Positions 12,414 through 23,638 of a DNA stretch of 64,000 bases are shown here, in pieces. Made by a program: the position numbers and the translations under genes. The DNA is from Volvox africanus (taxonomy: Eukaryota; Chlorophyta; Chlorophyceae; Chlamydomonadales; Volvocaceae). The notes beneath the pieces are model-generated. The model ran no database searches, was not told the DNA's origin, and was given only the letters and a program-made list of their open reading frames with translations. The first letter of the stretch is position 1. Each line of letters begins with the position of its first letter. The stretch is from assembly GCA_030268105.1 (NCBI GenBank), contig BSDZ01000033.1, forward strand, positions 310,001 to 374,000, in the 5' to 3' direction.

Positions 12414-15400
12414 GGCAAGAGCAGTAATATCAGGGAAATCTGGTATCTGTTGAACAGCGGATGTACGCGAGGATGAGACGGCAGTAGCAGCATTAGCAGT
12501 ACCACAAGCCGCAAAGTGGAAGATGTGAAATCGCCACCATGATGATGAGCGTCTAAGCCGACTAAAGGCCAAACAAGCCCTCCTCCCCCTCCTCCCTCCA
12601 ACCGTTGCATTACAGCTCCAGGAGGGCCTTCAGCCGCAGGCTTCCCTATTTCCGGCGGCCAAGACCGCACCGCACCCTGCCGCGCCATGGCGCCTGCCGC
12701 ATTGCCGAAATCAACTTTGAGGTCCGGCGCGGGGACGTCCTTGGCTCGTTCCGTCAGCTCGTAAAACTTCTGCTGTCGCGCCATGCTCTTGGCCTGGCGG
12801 GCCTTGGGCTGGCGAGACATCCACACCGCCTCCCGACGGAACAGAGTACGAGCGTCGGCGGCGGCGTTGGCCTGCGCCTGACGACGGAACTCACGAGCCT
12901 GGGGAGTGGGAAGGGGGGGGCGTTGAGCGGGGGTAGGCCGAATAAATGAGACCCAGCACTGCTGTTGAGGAGCGCACAACTTACGGACCACCGCCCGGTG
13001 AGATACCACTGGGTTGAGTGTATGGGATGGGTGAAAAACGGGCAGGCGGGGCGTGCTGACGTGCACAAAGCGCCCTGGCGGCGTGGTCGTAGCAAGATAA
13101 GCACCAGAGAGCGAGATGGCCAGGGTCAGGGTCAGAGTCAGGCCCCCTGGTCCCAGAGGAGGAGAGAGGAGAGAGGAGAGAGGAGAGGGGAGAGAGGAGA
13201 GAGGAGAAACCACATAATTATAAGCCTCATACACACACACGCCCACCTCCTTGAACATGGTGTAGCTGTTGGATCCTCCGAAATTGTGAACGAAGGCCCT
13301 TCCTCCATCCAGCTCCAGAAGGCGGTCACACACGGCCTCCATGAAGTACCTGCGGGCGTAGGTAAGGCGGTGACGGAGGCGGCAAAGACGGCGCACCTAG
13401 CTGAACGACTGACCCAATGAAATAATACCGAATGATGACCGCAGAATAAAATCGATTATTCCGACGATCATTTACCGAGGTTAAGGACTGTAACGGGTCT
13501 CGCGGGGGTCCTTCCACCACCCATTCATACTCGTGTCGTGATCACCGCCCGTAGTGGAGTTTCGCCCTAACCCTCATCTCATCTCTCCTTCCCATCCCTA
13601 TCCTCACCATCCGTCCCATTCTTCTCCGTCCCTCCCTATTCTTCCTCTCCACCCTCCTCCGTCCCTGCCTCCCCACCCAGCACCTGGCCACCCCCACCTG
13701 TCGTGTGTGACCAGGACCACTGCCATGTCCTCCGACTTCAGCTCCCTCTCCATCCACTGAATCATCTGGACGTCCATGTGGTTCGTGGGCTCTTAGGGGA
13801 CAGGGTGGGGAGGGGGAGGGAGAGGAAGTGGGGGAGGGGGTGGGGGTTTGTTCTCCGGAAAGGCTAAGTGAGGGGGGGGAGGTAACGAGGGGCGGAGTTT
13901 GGTTATGTATGCCATTGTGTACGTCAGTATCAAAGTGTGTTTTTTACTATGTACGTCAGTGTGTATGTCAGTGTGAATGTTGCTGTGTACGCCAGTGTGT
14001 TCGGCAGTGTGTCATTGAGTACATTAGGTGTTACACTGCGGGCGACGCGCCCACTGTTTGAGAGGACCAGCACCGGGGCCCTGAGCAGGTCGAAACACAG
14101 CACAGGGGGGGATCAGCAGCTTTGTCTGTCTGTCCTGCCGTGCGCTCCTCCCCTTGCTCGAGCCATCGAGGGCACTCAAACCTCACGAGCCTCTCTAGTC
14201 TGGCTACTCAAAAGAACAGAGCCTCAGCCAACCACACCAGCACCCATAAGGGGAGGACAAGAAGGCTAGCGAACAAGCCCTACCACTCAAAAACAAGGAA
14301 ACACCTCCACAGCCTCAGCCACCCTGGCAAAGGCCTGGCCCTCCCGCCCAGGGACACTCTCAAGGAAAGGGGACACCAAACTAGGACCCTCCCAACAGCC
14401 CAGCAGGAAAGCTGGACACGTAGTGTGTATGTTACTGTGTATGTCTGTGCGTGGGCATATATGTCGTTGTAGACGCGGGTGTGAATGTCCCCACCCCCTC
14501 GCCCCACTGAGCTAATAACCACCTGACCGTTCTCCCCCACCCACCACCACCCTCTCACCACCACCCACCCACCATCCAGAACTAGCAAGTCGGGTTTACC
14601 GAGCAGCGCCGCCGCCAGTGCTACCCGCTTGCGCTGACCCCCACTCAGCTGTTGGCGCGGGTGATGTCAGAGCAGAAGAGGAGGGGTGGGGGGGGGGGAG
14701 GAGAACCACAATGACACGCAGAGGAGGGAAATTGTTGGTCTTGTCGTCAGTGAGTTTGTGCAGTATTTGAGGAACAGCAGCGTATCTTAACATCCTCGTA
14801 GCACCTCGGCGATCATTATGCGCTTACATCGATCTTACCTAACTACCAACCGACTCCCAAACCACTAACCTACTAATAACTAACAGCACTCTCTATTAGC
14901 CCGACCAAACCGAAACGGAGATAAGTCATCCCGTGACAAGGGCATTGACAAGCTCTGGGCGGAATGTCCCCCCTAGGAATATTCCCTTGGCTGTGTGTCC
15001 ATTGCCAGAATGGTTGCGAGGACGATGTCAATGTCAATGCGGATCTCGTTACCTTATCGACCGGCGCATTCACATCAGTTATTCCCACTGCCTCCAAGAC
15101 GCGCTTCGCCTCTGCGTCAATCTCCCAGGCATTGAACGTGTTCATCTTCTCAATGGCCACTTCAAGGTCCTGATCACGTTGGAGGGGAGGAGGGAGGGGG
15201 GGGGAACGGAGGAAGGTGAATGGAGAGGACGAGACCTGGTAGTGTTGCTGTTGAGTACAGAGTATTAACCACCACCACCACCACCACCACCTTGCTGTCC
15301 TTCTTGACCATGAAATCTCTCTTGCCGAGAAAATTATAGGTATGATAATGGCTATCGGCTATGATCGGTAGTCCGCATGGAAAGAGCGTAGTGCTGTCGT

Positions 15401-17558
15401 AAATGGGGCAGCTCCGAAACAAAGCCCGAGCAGGCTGCAGACTGAACTAGTTCGCATAACCCCCTGGTGCGGAGGGCTTGGGGTTTGAGGTTAGGGTTCG
15501 TGGAGACAGACAAGACGGACAGACACAGACGGACAAGACGGATGGACACACGGACGGACGGATACAACGTGGATAGACGGACACAAGGGCTTATCCCCCC
15601 CCACGGGCTTATTCCCTCATCCGCCCCAAATCTATCCGCCTTCACCCCTCCGCGCCCCCCCCGCACTGCCTATCCGCACATCCCCTCAACCGGACGCACC
15701 TTGGTGACAGCGCCTGTGGCTGATGCAAGCGCCCGCTGATATTCCTGTACCGCCCTGGCCATGTCCGAGTCCGACTGCAGTACAGCCTGCAGTACAGTCA
15801 CTCCGGCGGGCAGCGGCGGCTCCTGTGCCAGGAAGCCCACCCGGGCCCCCTTGTTGCGGCTGATGCTGCCCTGGTCAAAATCCGTCTGGCCGGCCAGGAC
15901 CTACCGAGCGCGTGTGTGTATGCAGGAGACCGAGGGTAAGCATCGCGGGGGTTGGGGGGGGAAGGCGGGGGAGGAGAGGGGGAAACCCGGGTTGGGAAAG
16001 TTAAGAGGGGAAGGTTGGAAGAGGGTGAGGGGAGAAGAATGAAATGGATGTCAAGAGAACCCCAAGGGATGTGCTATTAGTGACGACACGTGTTTGGAAA
16101 CATGCCATGACATACCAATGCGGTGACCATTCGACTGACCGACTGACCGTAACAATGATGCTGCGCTGTTGATACCGTTGCTGGTGTTGCCTTTAGTGCC
16201 ATCGCCACTTCTGTTGCCCCTCCTACTGCTGCTCCAAGGGCCGCCGTCCCCCCGCTTTAGCCATCACTTTGATCGTATATGCTGCTGTGTGGAGCACTAT
16301 CAAGCGCCCAGATGGGGTGAGGTGCGATGCCCCGGGTAACATGCGGCTCCCCCTCTCCTCTGGATGGGAAGGGAATCATGCAGCTGCGACTTCCGATGAA
16401 CTGCCACTGAATGCCCTCTCTCTGAAGGGGCTCCTCTGACAGGAGGTGGGTCCGTTGCTCGACTTAAACTCCCTCCTTCCCTTCCCTCCCTTCCTCCCAG
16501 TTTCTCCCTCCCTATCCCTCCCTCCCTCCCTCCCTCCCTTTCTAACTCCCTCCCTTTCCCTCCCTCCCTTTCTAACTCCCTCCCTTTCCCTCCCTCCCTT
16601 TCCCTCCCTCCCTTTCCCTCCCTCCCTTTCCCTCCCTCCCTTTCCCTCCCTCCCTATCCCTCCCTCCCTTTCCCTCCCTCCCTTTCCCTCCCTCCCTTTC
16701 CCTCCCTCCCTTTCCCTCCCTCCCTTTCCCTCCCTCCATATCCCTCCCTCCCTTTCCCTCCCTCCCTTTCCCTCCCTCCCTTTCCCTCCCTCCCTTTCCC
16801 TCCCTCCCTATCCCTCCCTCCCTTTCCCTCCCTCCCTTTCCCTCCCTCCCTCGGTACTGAAGGGTATCGCACCTTGAGAAGCGTCGACTTGCCACTGCCG
16901 TTGGGCCCCACAACCGCCAGCTTATCCCCGGCCCTGTGCGAGCACAAACAAATATGGACAGGCAGTGCCAAACACTTATGATTAGTACCATTGACCCGGG
17001 AGATAGCAGGCGATAAGCGCGGAACCAGGCCGCAGAAAACAACGCGACCGGGGCAGCCATTATCACCATCGCCATCATAAACACCATCATATTCTTTTCT
17101 ATCAACATCTTAGACATTAACAGACGATTGCTGGGGGAACAGGAGAGCGGCAGCGGGACGGGTGATGAGGATGACCGACACAAACACGCGTGTGCATTTA
17201 AGAGTGTGTATGTGTGTGTACGACCGATATAAGAAAGAGACAATGATGCGACGCCAGCCGGGCCAAAACAGCGGGAGCGGCTGCCTCTCCTCGCGCATTC
17301 TTCCCCATTCGATGGAGGGGGCGGACACAGCGGGAGCCCGGATTCGAAGAGAGCTAGTGTTGGTTATCTGCACGGCCCAGGCCACATCCCTAAAAAGTGT
17401 TCTGTAGCTTTCCCTGATATCCCCGAGGAAAGCTGAAACGTCGTGCTGTTAGTCTTACACGACGGAGAATGTGAGGCCTTGGAACAGCTGCTTCTCGCCG
17501 TCGTGGCTCTTCCCCAACGTGTCCGCGATGAGCAGCACCTCCCCTCGTTTCGTTGCGA
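8071..17558 (-). CDS. ABC-F family ATPase (Uup/ABCF5-like)
   Basis: A soluble twin-cassette ABC ATPase of the ABC-F family, whose members act on ribosomes and are not transporters. Phase-consistent exons in transcript order: 17459-17558, 16873-16933, 15700-15900, 15053-15169, 14573-14648, 13698-13791, 13247-13349, 12676-12898, 12257-12370, 11564-11613, 11075-11168, 10566-10663, 9982-10099, 9450-9628, 8813-9124, 8071-8265 (about 710 residues). Cassette 1 has Walker A GPNGSGKST, signature LSGGQRKRVALAAALL and Walker B LLVLDEPTNHMD. The ABC-F linker (EAVWMSRQPKARQAKSMARQ) follows. Cassette 2 has GRNGAGKTTLLDLIAGE, LSGGERRRLHLASVL and LILDEPTNDLD. Both catalytic Glu are kept. The C-terminus has an insert with ten Gln, then PKKPRKLGYYEQEQYK and a coiled coil as in Uup-type proteins. 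An in-frame TGA lies upstream of exon 17459-17558 with no ATG after it, so at least one 5' exon, probably with a plastid transit peptide, is missing. Plastid location is inferred. Confidence 0.92.
12371..12412. repeat. (CAG)n / (CTG)n run at an ABC-F splice acceptor
   Basis: An uninterrupted CAG run on the plus strand is a CTG run on the transcribed minus strand. It ends exactly at the CAG acceptor of exon 12257-12370 and so serves as the polypyrimidine/acceptor region of that intron. Confidence 0.9.
13150..13206. repeat. GAGGAGA purine repeat
   Basis: Imperfect repeats of GAGGAGA in the ABC-F intron next to exon 13247-13349. Confidence 0.75.
16496..16853. repeat. 14-bp polypyrimidine minisatellite
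   Basis: About 25 head-to-tail copies of the 14-mer TTTCCCTCCCTCCC, with TATCCC and TTTCTAAC variants, form almost pure pyrimidine on the plus strand. The array lies in the ABC-F intron between the Walker A exon 16873-16933 and exon 15700-15900, so the transcript carries it as G-rich polypurine. Its left edge is preceded by more irregular CCTCCCT sequence from about 16455. Confidence 0.92.
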
Positions 17559-18872
17559 CTGCGGAGCATGGCAGAATGGTTCCTGCGATGGCAGCGCCGG
17601 CGGTTAGGACGGGGTTACCTAGCAGCGCTCATCGCCGTCCGGGGTTAGCTAGCAGCGTACAGGCTGTGCTGCCGCAGTTAACTGTGTCTTAGGTGTGCCA
17701 TATGTATTGGGCATCTTCTTGACAAGCTATCAGCGAAAATATTTCAAAGAAGTACATGCGATCACCTCTCAAAGCAAGTCGATCGCCGGGAAGTCTTCTG
17801 GCGACGGCTGGCCATCGTACAGTGGGTGGTAATGCGGCCCTGCCGAGGCCAGAATACATCATCGTGTTGAATTATCAATAAGAGATTAAGGATTTAAAAA
17901 GGTGAAAGGTTACTGTGACCCTTTGTAGCTATCATCCTTTTCTATGGATACTGCTCTGCCCGTACTCTGTACACCCGCCTGAAATTTCGGATAGACTCGC
18001 AGCAGTCGCTGTCCCATACTGTTCAGTTCACGATAATAATTGTTAATTGTTAATTGTTACTGCAGACATTTGTTCGACGCAGGTTGTTCGGGGTCTTCTG
18101 GAATTATGGAAACGGCATATGCCTTCCATCATTGTCTAGAAATATAATCCTTTATAATAATTAAAACATGGAAGTGAGAACTAATTATCAGGATATATAG
18201 CTCTGGCTCTATGTGACGACTGAACAGTCGGAACTATGCGCTCCGACTTAGCGAGGGCGCCTGTTAACCTGCAAGCACCGCAGCGAACTGGCTTAGAAGA
18301 TTATAAAAAGCCAAACGCTGGTAGCTATACGGGCGTTGCGGTGGGTCTAATGTTTCCCTGTTGACGTTCGCTGTTTGGAAGGTTATCAGGAGGCTATTAT
18401 TATTTATTTTTATTATTCATGTTTTATTTTGCAGCGCCAACCTTCGGCGGGCAGAAAGACTCCTCAAGGAAAGATTGTTTTACCGGAGTTTCCACGAAGG
18501 TAATTCCCTTGAAGCGCTATCTCCATATGGCCTTACGTAAATCCATGCAATCAAAGCCAGGTTGGCGAAACGTCCCTTATAGGGGTACAGGCACGGGATG
18601 CAGACACGGGGGTCGATGGCTGGAAGAGGTCTCCCCACCTGTGACGCGTTACGGAGTTTGAATATCCGAGGCGAAAGCTTTCTTGGTGAAAATGCTCAGA
18701 CAAGGCCAGGCTGTATCCACAGGCACACGTGCGACGCATGTTCCGGTTACGACGCAGGTCCTGTCCATTGCGTCCAGAAGCTTGCAACTTAAGCACTCAA
18801 TCGCGGCTTGGCGTCTTATGAACTCCCGTGATGGCTCCTCGGCCCTGTTTCCCGCGCTCTCCTCTCCGTCAG
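17559..18872. promoter_or_regulatory. Divergent 5' region of ABC-F and USP genes
   Basis: The ABC-F gene runs leftward and the ubiquitin protease gene rightward, so both promoters and the unresolved first exons must lie here. The middle (about 17860-18420) is AT-rich with short TTAATTG repeats near 18035. I could not identify either first exon from sequence alone. Confidence 0.5.
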
Positions 18873-19757
18873 GACTGCCCTCGGCTCGGGCGGCTCATAT
18901 GCGAGCCTTGGGGCCGCGGGCCGCTCTACGTCGGTCCCACGCCCGGCGTCGGGTTCTGGAGGAGTGACCCAAATCACCTCTGGCTCCAGTAGTGCTGGCG
19001 GCTCCAATCATGCAGCAGCAGCTGCCGTGGCAGCAGCGGCAGCCACAGCTGCTGCGCACAGCTCCCCGCGCAGTGCAGCACCGCGGGCCCCCCTGCCTAA
19101 CCCCGCCAGCATCCTGGACACGCTCACAACGCCGTCCGTTCTTTCCGGCGGCGGCACTCGGGCATCTCTGGCGCAACGTATGAACAGCAGCAGCGTCATG
19201 GACTATGGCACGCTCGGGGGAGGAACGAGCAGCTCCACCGTCAGGTGAGGCGGGAAAGGCGGGAGCGACAGCACCGGCAGCTACAACGCTGGCTGCTATA
19301 GCGCGACAGTGATTGGACGTAGTTGGTCCATCAGGCCACCGGCGCACTGGGTGATTGCGCAACGAGTGATGGCTGATGGGGGCGGCGGCAGCGTTGATCC
19401 GTGCGATACTCGCACCTGTGTGCTGTATGGATCCTGTATGGATACCCTTAGCAGCACCATACGCGGGACTGAAGAGACCTGTGGAGGCGAGGCAAATGTG
19501 CGCTATAGCTGACGGGGCCGAATGAGTGGGCATATGCCGGCGTTGCCTGGCCTTGCGCAGCAAGCTAGCAGGTATACTGCGCCACGGTGGCAGCTACTGA
19601 TTTCAGGAGTGGCGAGGATAGAGGCACTCTGGGGTTCACGACATTTGGAGGGCTGAGAGCTGCTGGAGTTAGGGACGCTGTGTTAGGACTGGATGACAGA
19701 CGATGTATCATGTAGCTGGACTGATGTCACGTCATGACCTTGCGCAAGAACAAGGGT

Positions 19758-19797
<40 letters not shown>

Positions 19798-22700
19798 CTT
19801 GCGTCCCACACCTCACACACACACAGCTTGGGCACCGTATCCTTTAGCTTTTCCGATCACCCGCCCAGCTGGTCCCCTGATAGCGCCCGTTATTCCTCTT
19901 GGAATAATTGATCCGGCATGCAGGATTAAGCGGCAGGCAGGATCGGTGTCCGGTGACCTGATCACAGCTGTGGCCCCTGTCGCTCCGCCGGGGGAGCCAT
20001 CGCCGCACTACGCCACCTTGATCCCTTCCCCAGATCAGCTGCGAGGCATCTACATGCCCAGTCCAGCGGTAGGTACGGCGGCAGGTGGCGGGGTTGTCAC
20101 GCCCGTGGCCGCGAGCGGGAGTGTCGGCGGCTCGGCTGCCTCAAGCGTAGGACGCCGGGTGTCGATGGAACGCTCCGCCGTGGAACGTATTGTGTCCAGG
20201 GCAAGTAGCTTTTCATCACAGAACGGCGGAAGCTATAGCACTGGTCCTGGTGGGCCGCCTAGTCCAGTGGCTAGTAGCGGCTTGAGCTCATCGATGGCAG
20301 CGGTGGCACCTCTGCCGCTCGCTGTGTCGTCATCCGCGTCATCATACCATTCCGCCATTGACCAGCCGTCGCGCCTGGGCTCCGGTGGTGTCGTTTACGC
20401 GTCACAATATGCACACCAGTATGGCAGCCAGGCAAGCACGGTTTACATCCCCAACTTCTCTCAGCATCCGCCGCCTGGAGGCGGCTTTTACGGGTCCACT
20501 GGTGGTGGCAGCGGTCAATACGCCCAACCGCCGCGCCCGACGCCGTTATCCATTTCCTCGGGGGCGTCGTTGCCGCCCGTCGTATTATCGCCCTCGGCCA
20601 CCGGCTCACCGCAAGGATCTCAGTCGCCGCTTATAGGCTCCTCCCTGCCGACCTCGTCGGCTGTGCAGAATTACCATCAAAACGGCTCTGCAGAATATGC
20701 AGCGCGCACTATGCAAAGGAGCGGAAACACCGCGCTTTCCACTCGGCCTATGGTGGGTGCTGCGGTCGGCATTGGCAGCACAGCCACTGCTGCCGCTACC
20801 GGCGGCGCTGGACGCCTGAGAGCGCTGTCCATCGCCCCGGGTGAGGATGACAGCGCCAGCACCGACGGCGGCAGCAATTCCAGCCTTCGACGGATCCAGT
20901 CACAGGACGAGCAGCCGAGATGGTCTGGCAATGGGGCATCAACAGCGGGGGGGGCACCATACGTGGGTGCTGCACCGGCAGCAACACCCAAACCAGTCGT
21001 TTCCGTGGCCGCAGCCGCATCGGCCGATTATCACCTTCCTGCACAGTCACGTATTCAACATCCACAGCCTCAAGTCCCGCAGCAACCTCACCATTACCAA
21101 TACCCGCAACAACAGCAGCAGCATCAACAACAGCATACCCAGCATCCAACGTGTCAGTTCCACCCGCATGGCCACGGACCGCATCCCCATCCGACTGGGG
21201 GGGTCGGGGCAGGCACTGGAGGCCCCACGGGAGCTGCGCTTGACGGCAGCGGGAACAGTTACACCAGCATTGCCAGTAGCAATACCAGTAGTGGCGGCAA
21301 CAGCTCTGCCAGTGGCATTAGCAACGGCGGCGGTAGCAGCAGCAAATCAAGTGTCGCCGCCGCCGGCACCGGCGTCTCCAGCGCCAGCACGAGCCGCAGC
21401 ACCAGCAGCGTATCTCATCGGAGCGCTGCTGACGCGCCGCAGGCCCACGGGACGCAGGGGAATGGCCGGCCGGGGGTGTCCGCGGCGGTGGCGGTGGGGC
21501 AGCCGTTGCGTTCAGGCCATCGGCCGACTGCTGCTGCTACTAGCGCGGGCGACGGTTCAGTTCGATCCTCCTCTGAGGCGGTATTGGGTGGCGCAATAGT
21601 GCGGACCCAGTCAGGAGTTATGGCTGTGCCAGGGACATCGTTGCCGCAGCAGTCAGATTATTGGGAGGGGCCTACCGCGTGCGGGCCGCTGCCGGACTTG
21701 CCGCTGGTGGTTGCGCCGCGTGACGCGGCACCGGGTCGCGGCTGCGTGGGGCTACAGAACCTGGGTAACACCTGCTTCATGAATTCCATATTGCAAAGTC
21801 TGAACGCAGTTCCGGAGTTGGTACAGCAGTTCCTAAACCCGTCTGAAAAGCACTGGTGCGTTCTGTGAGGCCTTGGGGTTGGCATCTTGGGCGGGGGAGG
21901 GAAGGGGTGGTGGAGTTGGGCCAGAGAGGGTCGTCGAGACACACGCTATGGGTTGTTGTCTTAGTGGAGAAGGGATGGAAAAAGAGGGGATGTCGTGAAT
22001 GAACTCAGGCAACTAGTGTATAGGTGGGTTTAAAATCCAAAAATTCCGTTTCGGAAGGGGCAGGGGGACAGCCACACACGGCTGCTGTTTGTGTGAGTCA
22101 GTCAACTCAGGTGCGCAGTGCAGTTCATATTCCTTCCCTCACCCTCGTTGGCTGCTTTGGTATTCGCTGTAATATGTTCCTCCTTTCTTCCTCCCTGATA
22201 TGGTATAAGTTTGTTGCCATCATCTCTCTAATTCTAAATTCCTTATCACGTTACCATGTTAATGTATATTCGCCTGTATCCCCGCCGCGGCAGGAGCTCG
22301 AAGGCGGTTGTGGCCCCGGCCTACAGCGGGCTGGTTCGGGACATGATCTCCGGGGGCCAGGGCATCTGCGTCAACCCATCCACGTTTCTGCGCAAGGTCT
22401 CCAAACACGACGGGCGATGGGGCGACGGTCGGCAGCAAGACAGCCAGGAGTTTCTCAACAGCCTTCTGGAGGCCCTGCAGGCCGAATGCAACCGCATCAG
22501 GGTCAAACCAGTCTACCGGGAGCTCCAGGGGAAGGGCAGTGAGGAGGCCCAGGCGGCGGAGGCCTACGATTACGCGCGCACGTGGAATGACTCCATTGTG
22601 GATGACATCTTCGGTGGCCTCACGCAATCCACCATCCAGTGTCACGCCTGTAAACGCCTCTCCCATACGTTTGAGCCATTTCTCGGACTCGCGGTGCCGA

Positions 22701-23638
22701 TTCCCGGTAGCGTTAGCGGTGCCGATAATGATGGCGGTTCAGTCTCCGTCGCTGACTGCCTCCGCGCGTTTGTGGAGTGCGAGGAGCTTCAAGGTGACGA
22801 CAGTTACAAATGCGAAGCATGCAAACGGCGTCAGTCTCACAGCAAGCGCATGCAGATCTTCCGGCCACCTCGAGTGCTGGTACTGACATTGAAGCGCTTT
22901 GCACAGCGACCCGCAGCCCCGGGACTCTTCAATCGCTTCCGTTCGCCAGCAAAGAACAATACGCCCGTGCGGCTGGATCCCGAGCCACTCGATTTAACGC
23001 CTTACTGCAACCCATTGGGGTTGCGGGGCCTGTGTGTCCGGGGCCGGGGTCCCGTGGCGCCGCTTTACCAATTGGTAGCGGTGTCGCACCACAGCGGCAG
23101 CCTGGAGGGGGGCCACTATACGGCGCAGGTGTGATACCACCGGGATATGTAGTACTTTAGTTACAAACAGCCTAGGAATATGCGTTGTTTGAGAGGTTTC
23201 GATGGTTTCCTCTCCCGGAGCTTTCGTCTTACCTATCCCACCTGCATTGTACAGGGTGCTTTTGGCTTTATCCGTCCATGCCATGCCGTGCCGTGGGGTT
23301 CTTGTTTCTTACATCGCCCCCAACCGCCTGGTGCCGTCTTGGCTCTCGAGTTGTAAGAAGTCAGCATAGGACTAGGAAATGCGTTTTCTATTGTCCCCTT
23401 GTCCGTCCCCCTCTCCCTAACCTCGCCGTCCGCACCGCTCCTGGGCCCCTGCTCCTGTGCTTAATCAATCCCGTCTGCACAGGCCCGCAGTTGCTTGGAT
23501 GGCCAGTGGTACAATTTCAATGACAGCTGCGTTCGGCGTGAGGCGGGTCGGCCAAGCGGCAGCAGCAGCAGCGCCTACGTGCTATTCTATCGCCTGGCAA
23601 ACCTGCCGCCACCGTTGCCCGCCAGCAGTAACTTGTGA
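18873..23638 (+). CDS. Ubiquitin-specific protease (peptidase C19)
   Basis: A cysteine deubiquitinase with a long disordered N-terminal region. Exons are 18873-19244, 19924-21855, 22294-23128 and 23483-23638, phases agreeing throughout; the first exon with the start codon was not found. About 1,100 residues are visible. The first about 760 residues are Ser/Gly/Ala-rich with His/Gln runs (QQQQHQQQHTQHPT). The USP domain begins with the Cys box GLQNLGNTCFMNSILQSL (nucleophile Cys), split from the rest by an intron. Then come the box GRQQDSQEFLNSLLEAL, two CxxC pairs (CHACKRLSHTFEPF and CEACKRRQSHSKR) that would bind zinc, PRVLVLTLKRF, the His box HHSGSLEGGHYTA and WYNFNDSCV with the catalytic Asp, ending AYVLFYRLANLP. 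All triad residues are present, so it should be active. The compact domain resembles USP2/8/21-type enzymes, but substrate cannot be read from sequence. A CA microsatellite sits in the first intron. Confidence 0.9.
19760..19796. repeat. (CA)n microsatellite
   Basis: A pure CA run in the USP intron between exons 19244 and 19924. Confidence 0.9.

Noticed and set aside
16572..17243. 223-codon minus-strand frame of Gly/Arg/Glu repeats
   Set aside because: It is a translation of the 14-bp minisatellite; the real exon 16873-16933 overlaps only its edge in another frame.
18551..18796. Candidate first exon of ABC-F on the minus strand
   Set aside because: No transit-peptide character and no donor whose phase fits exon 17459-17558.
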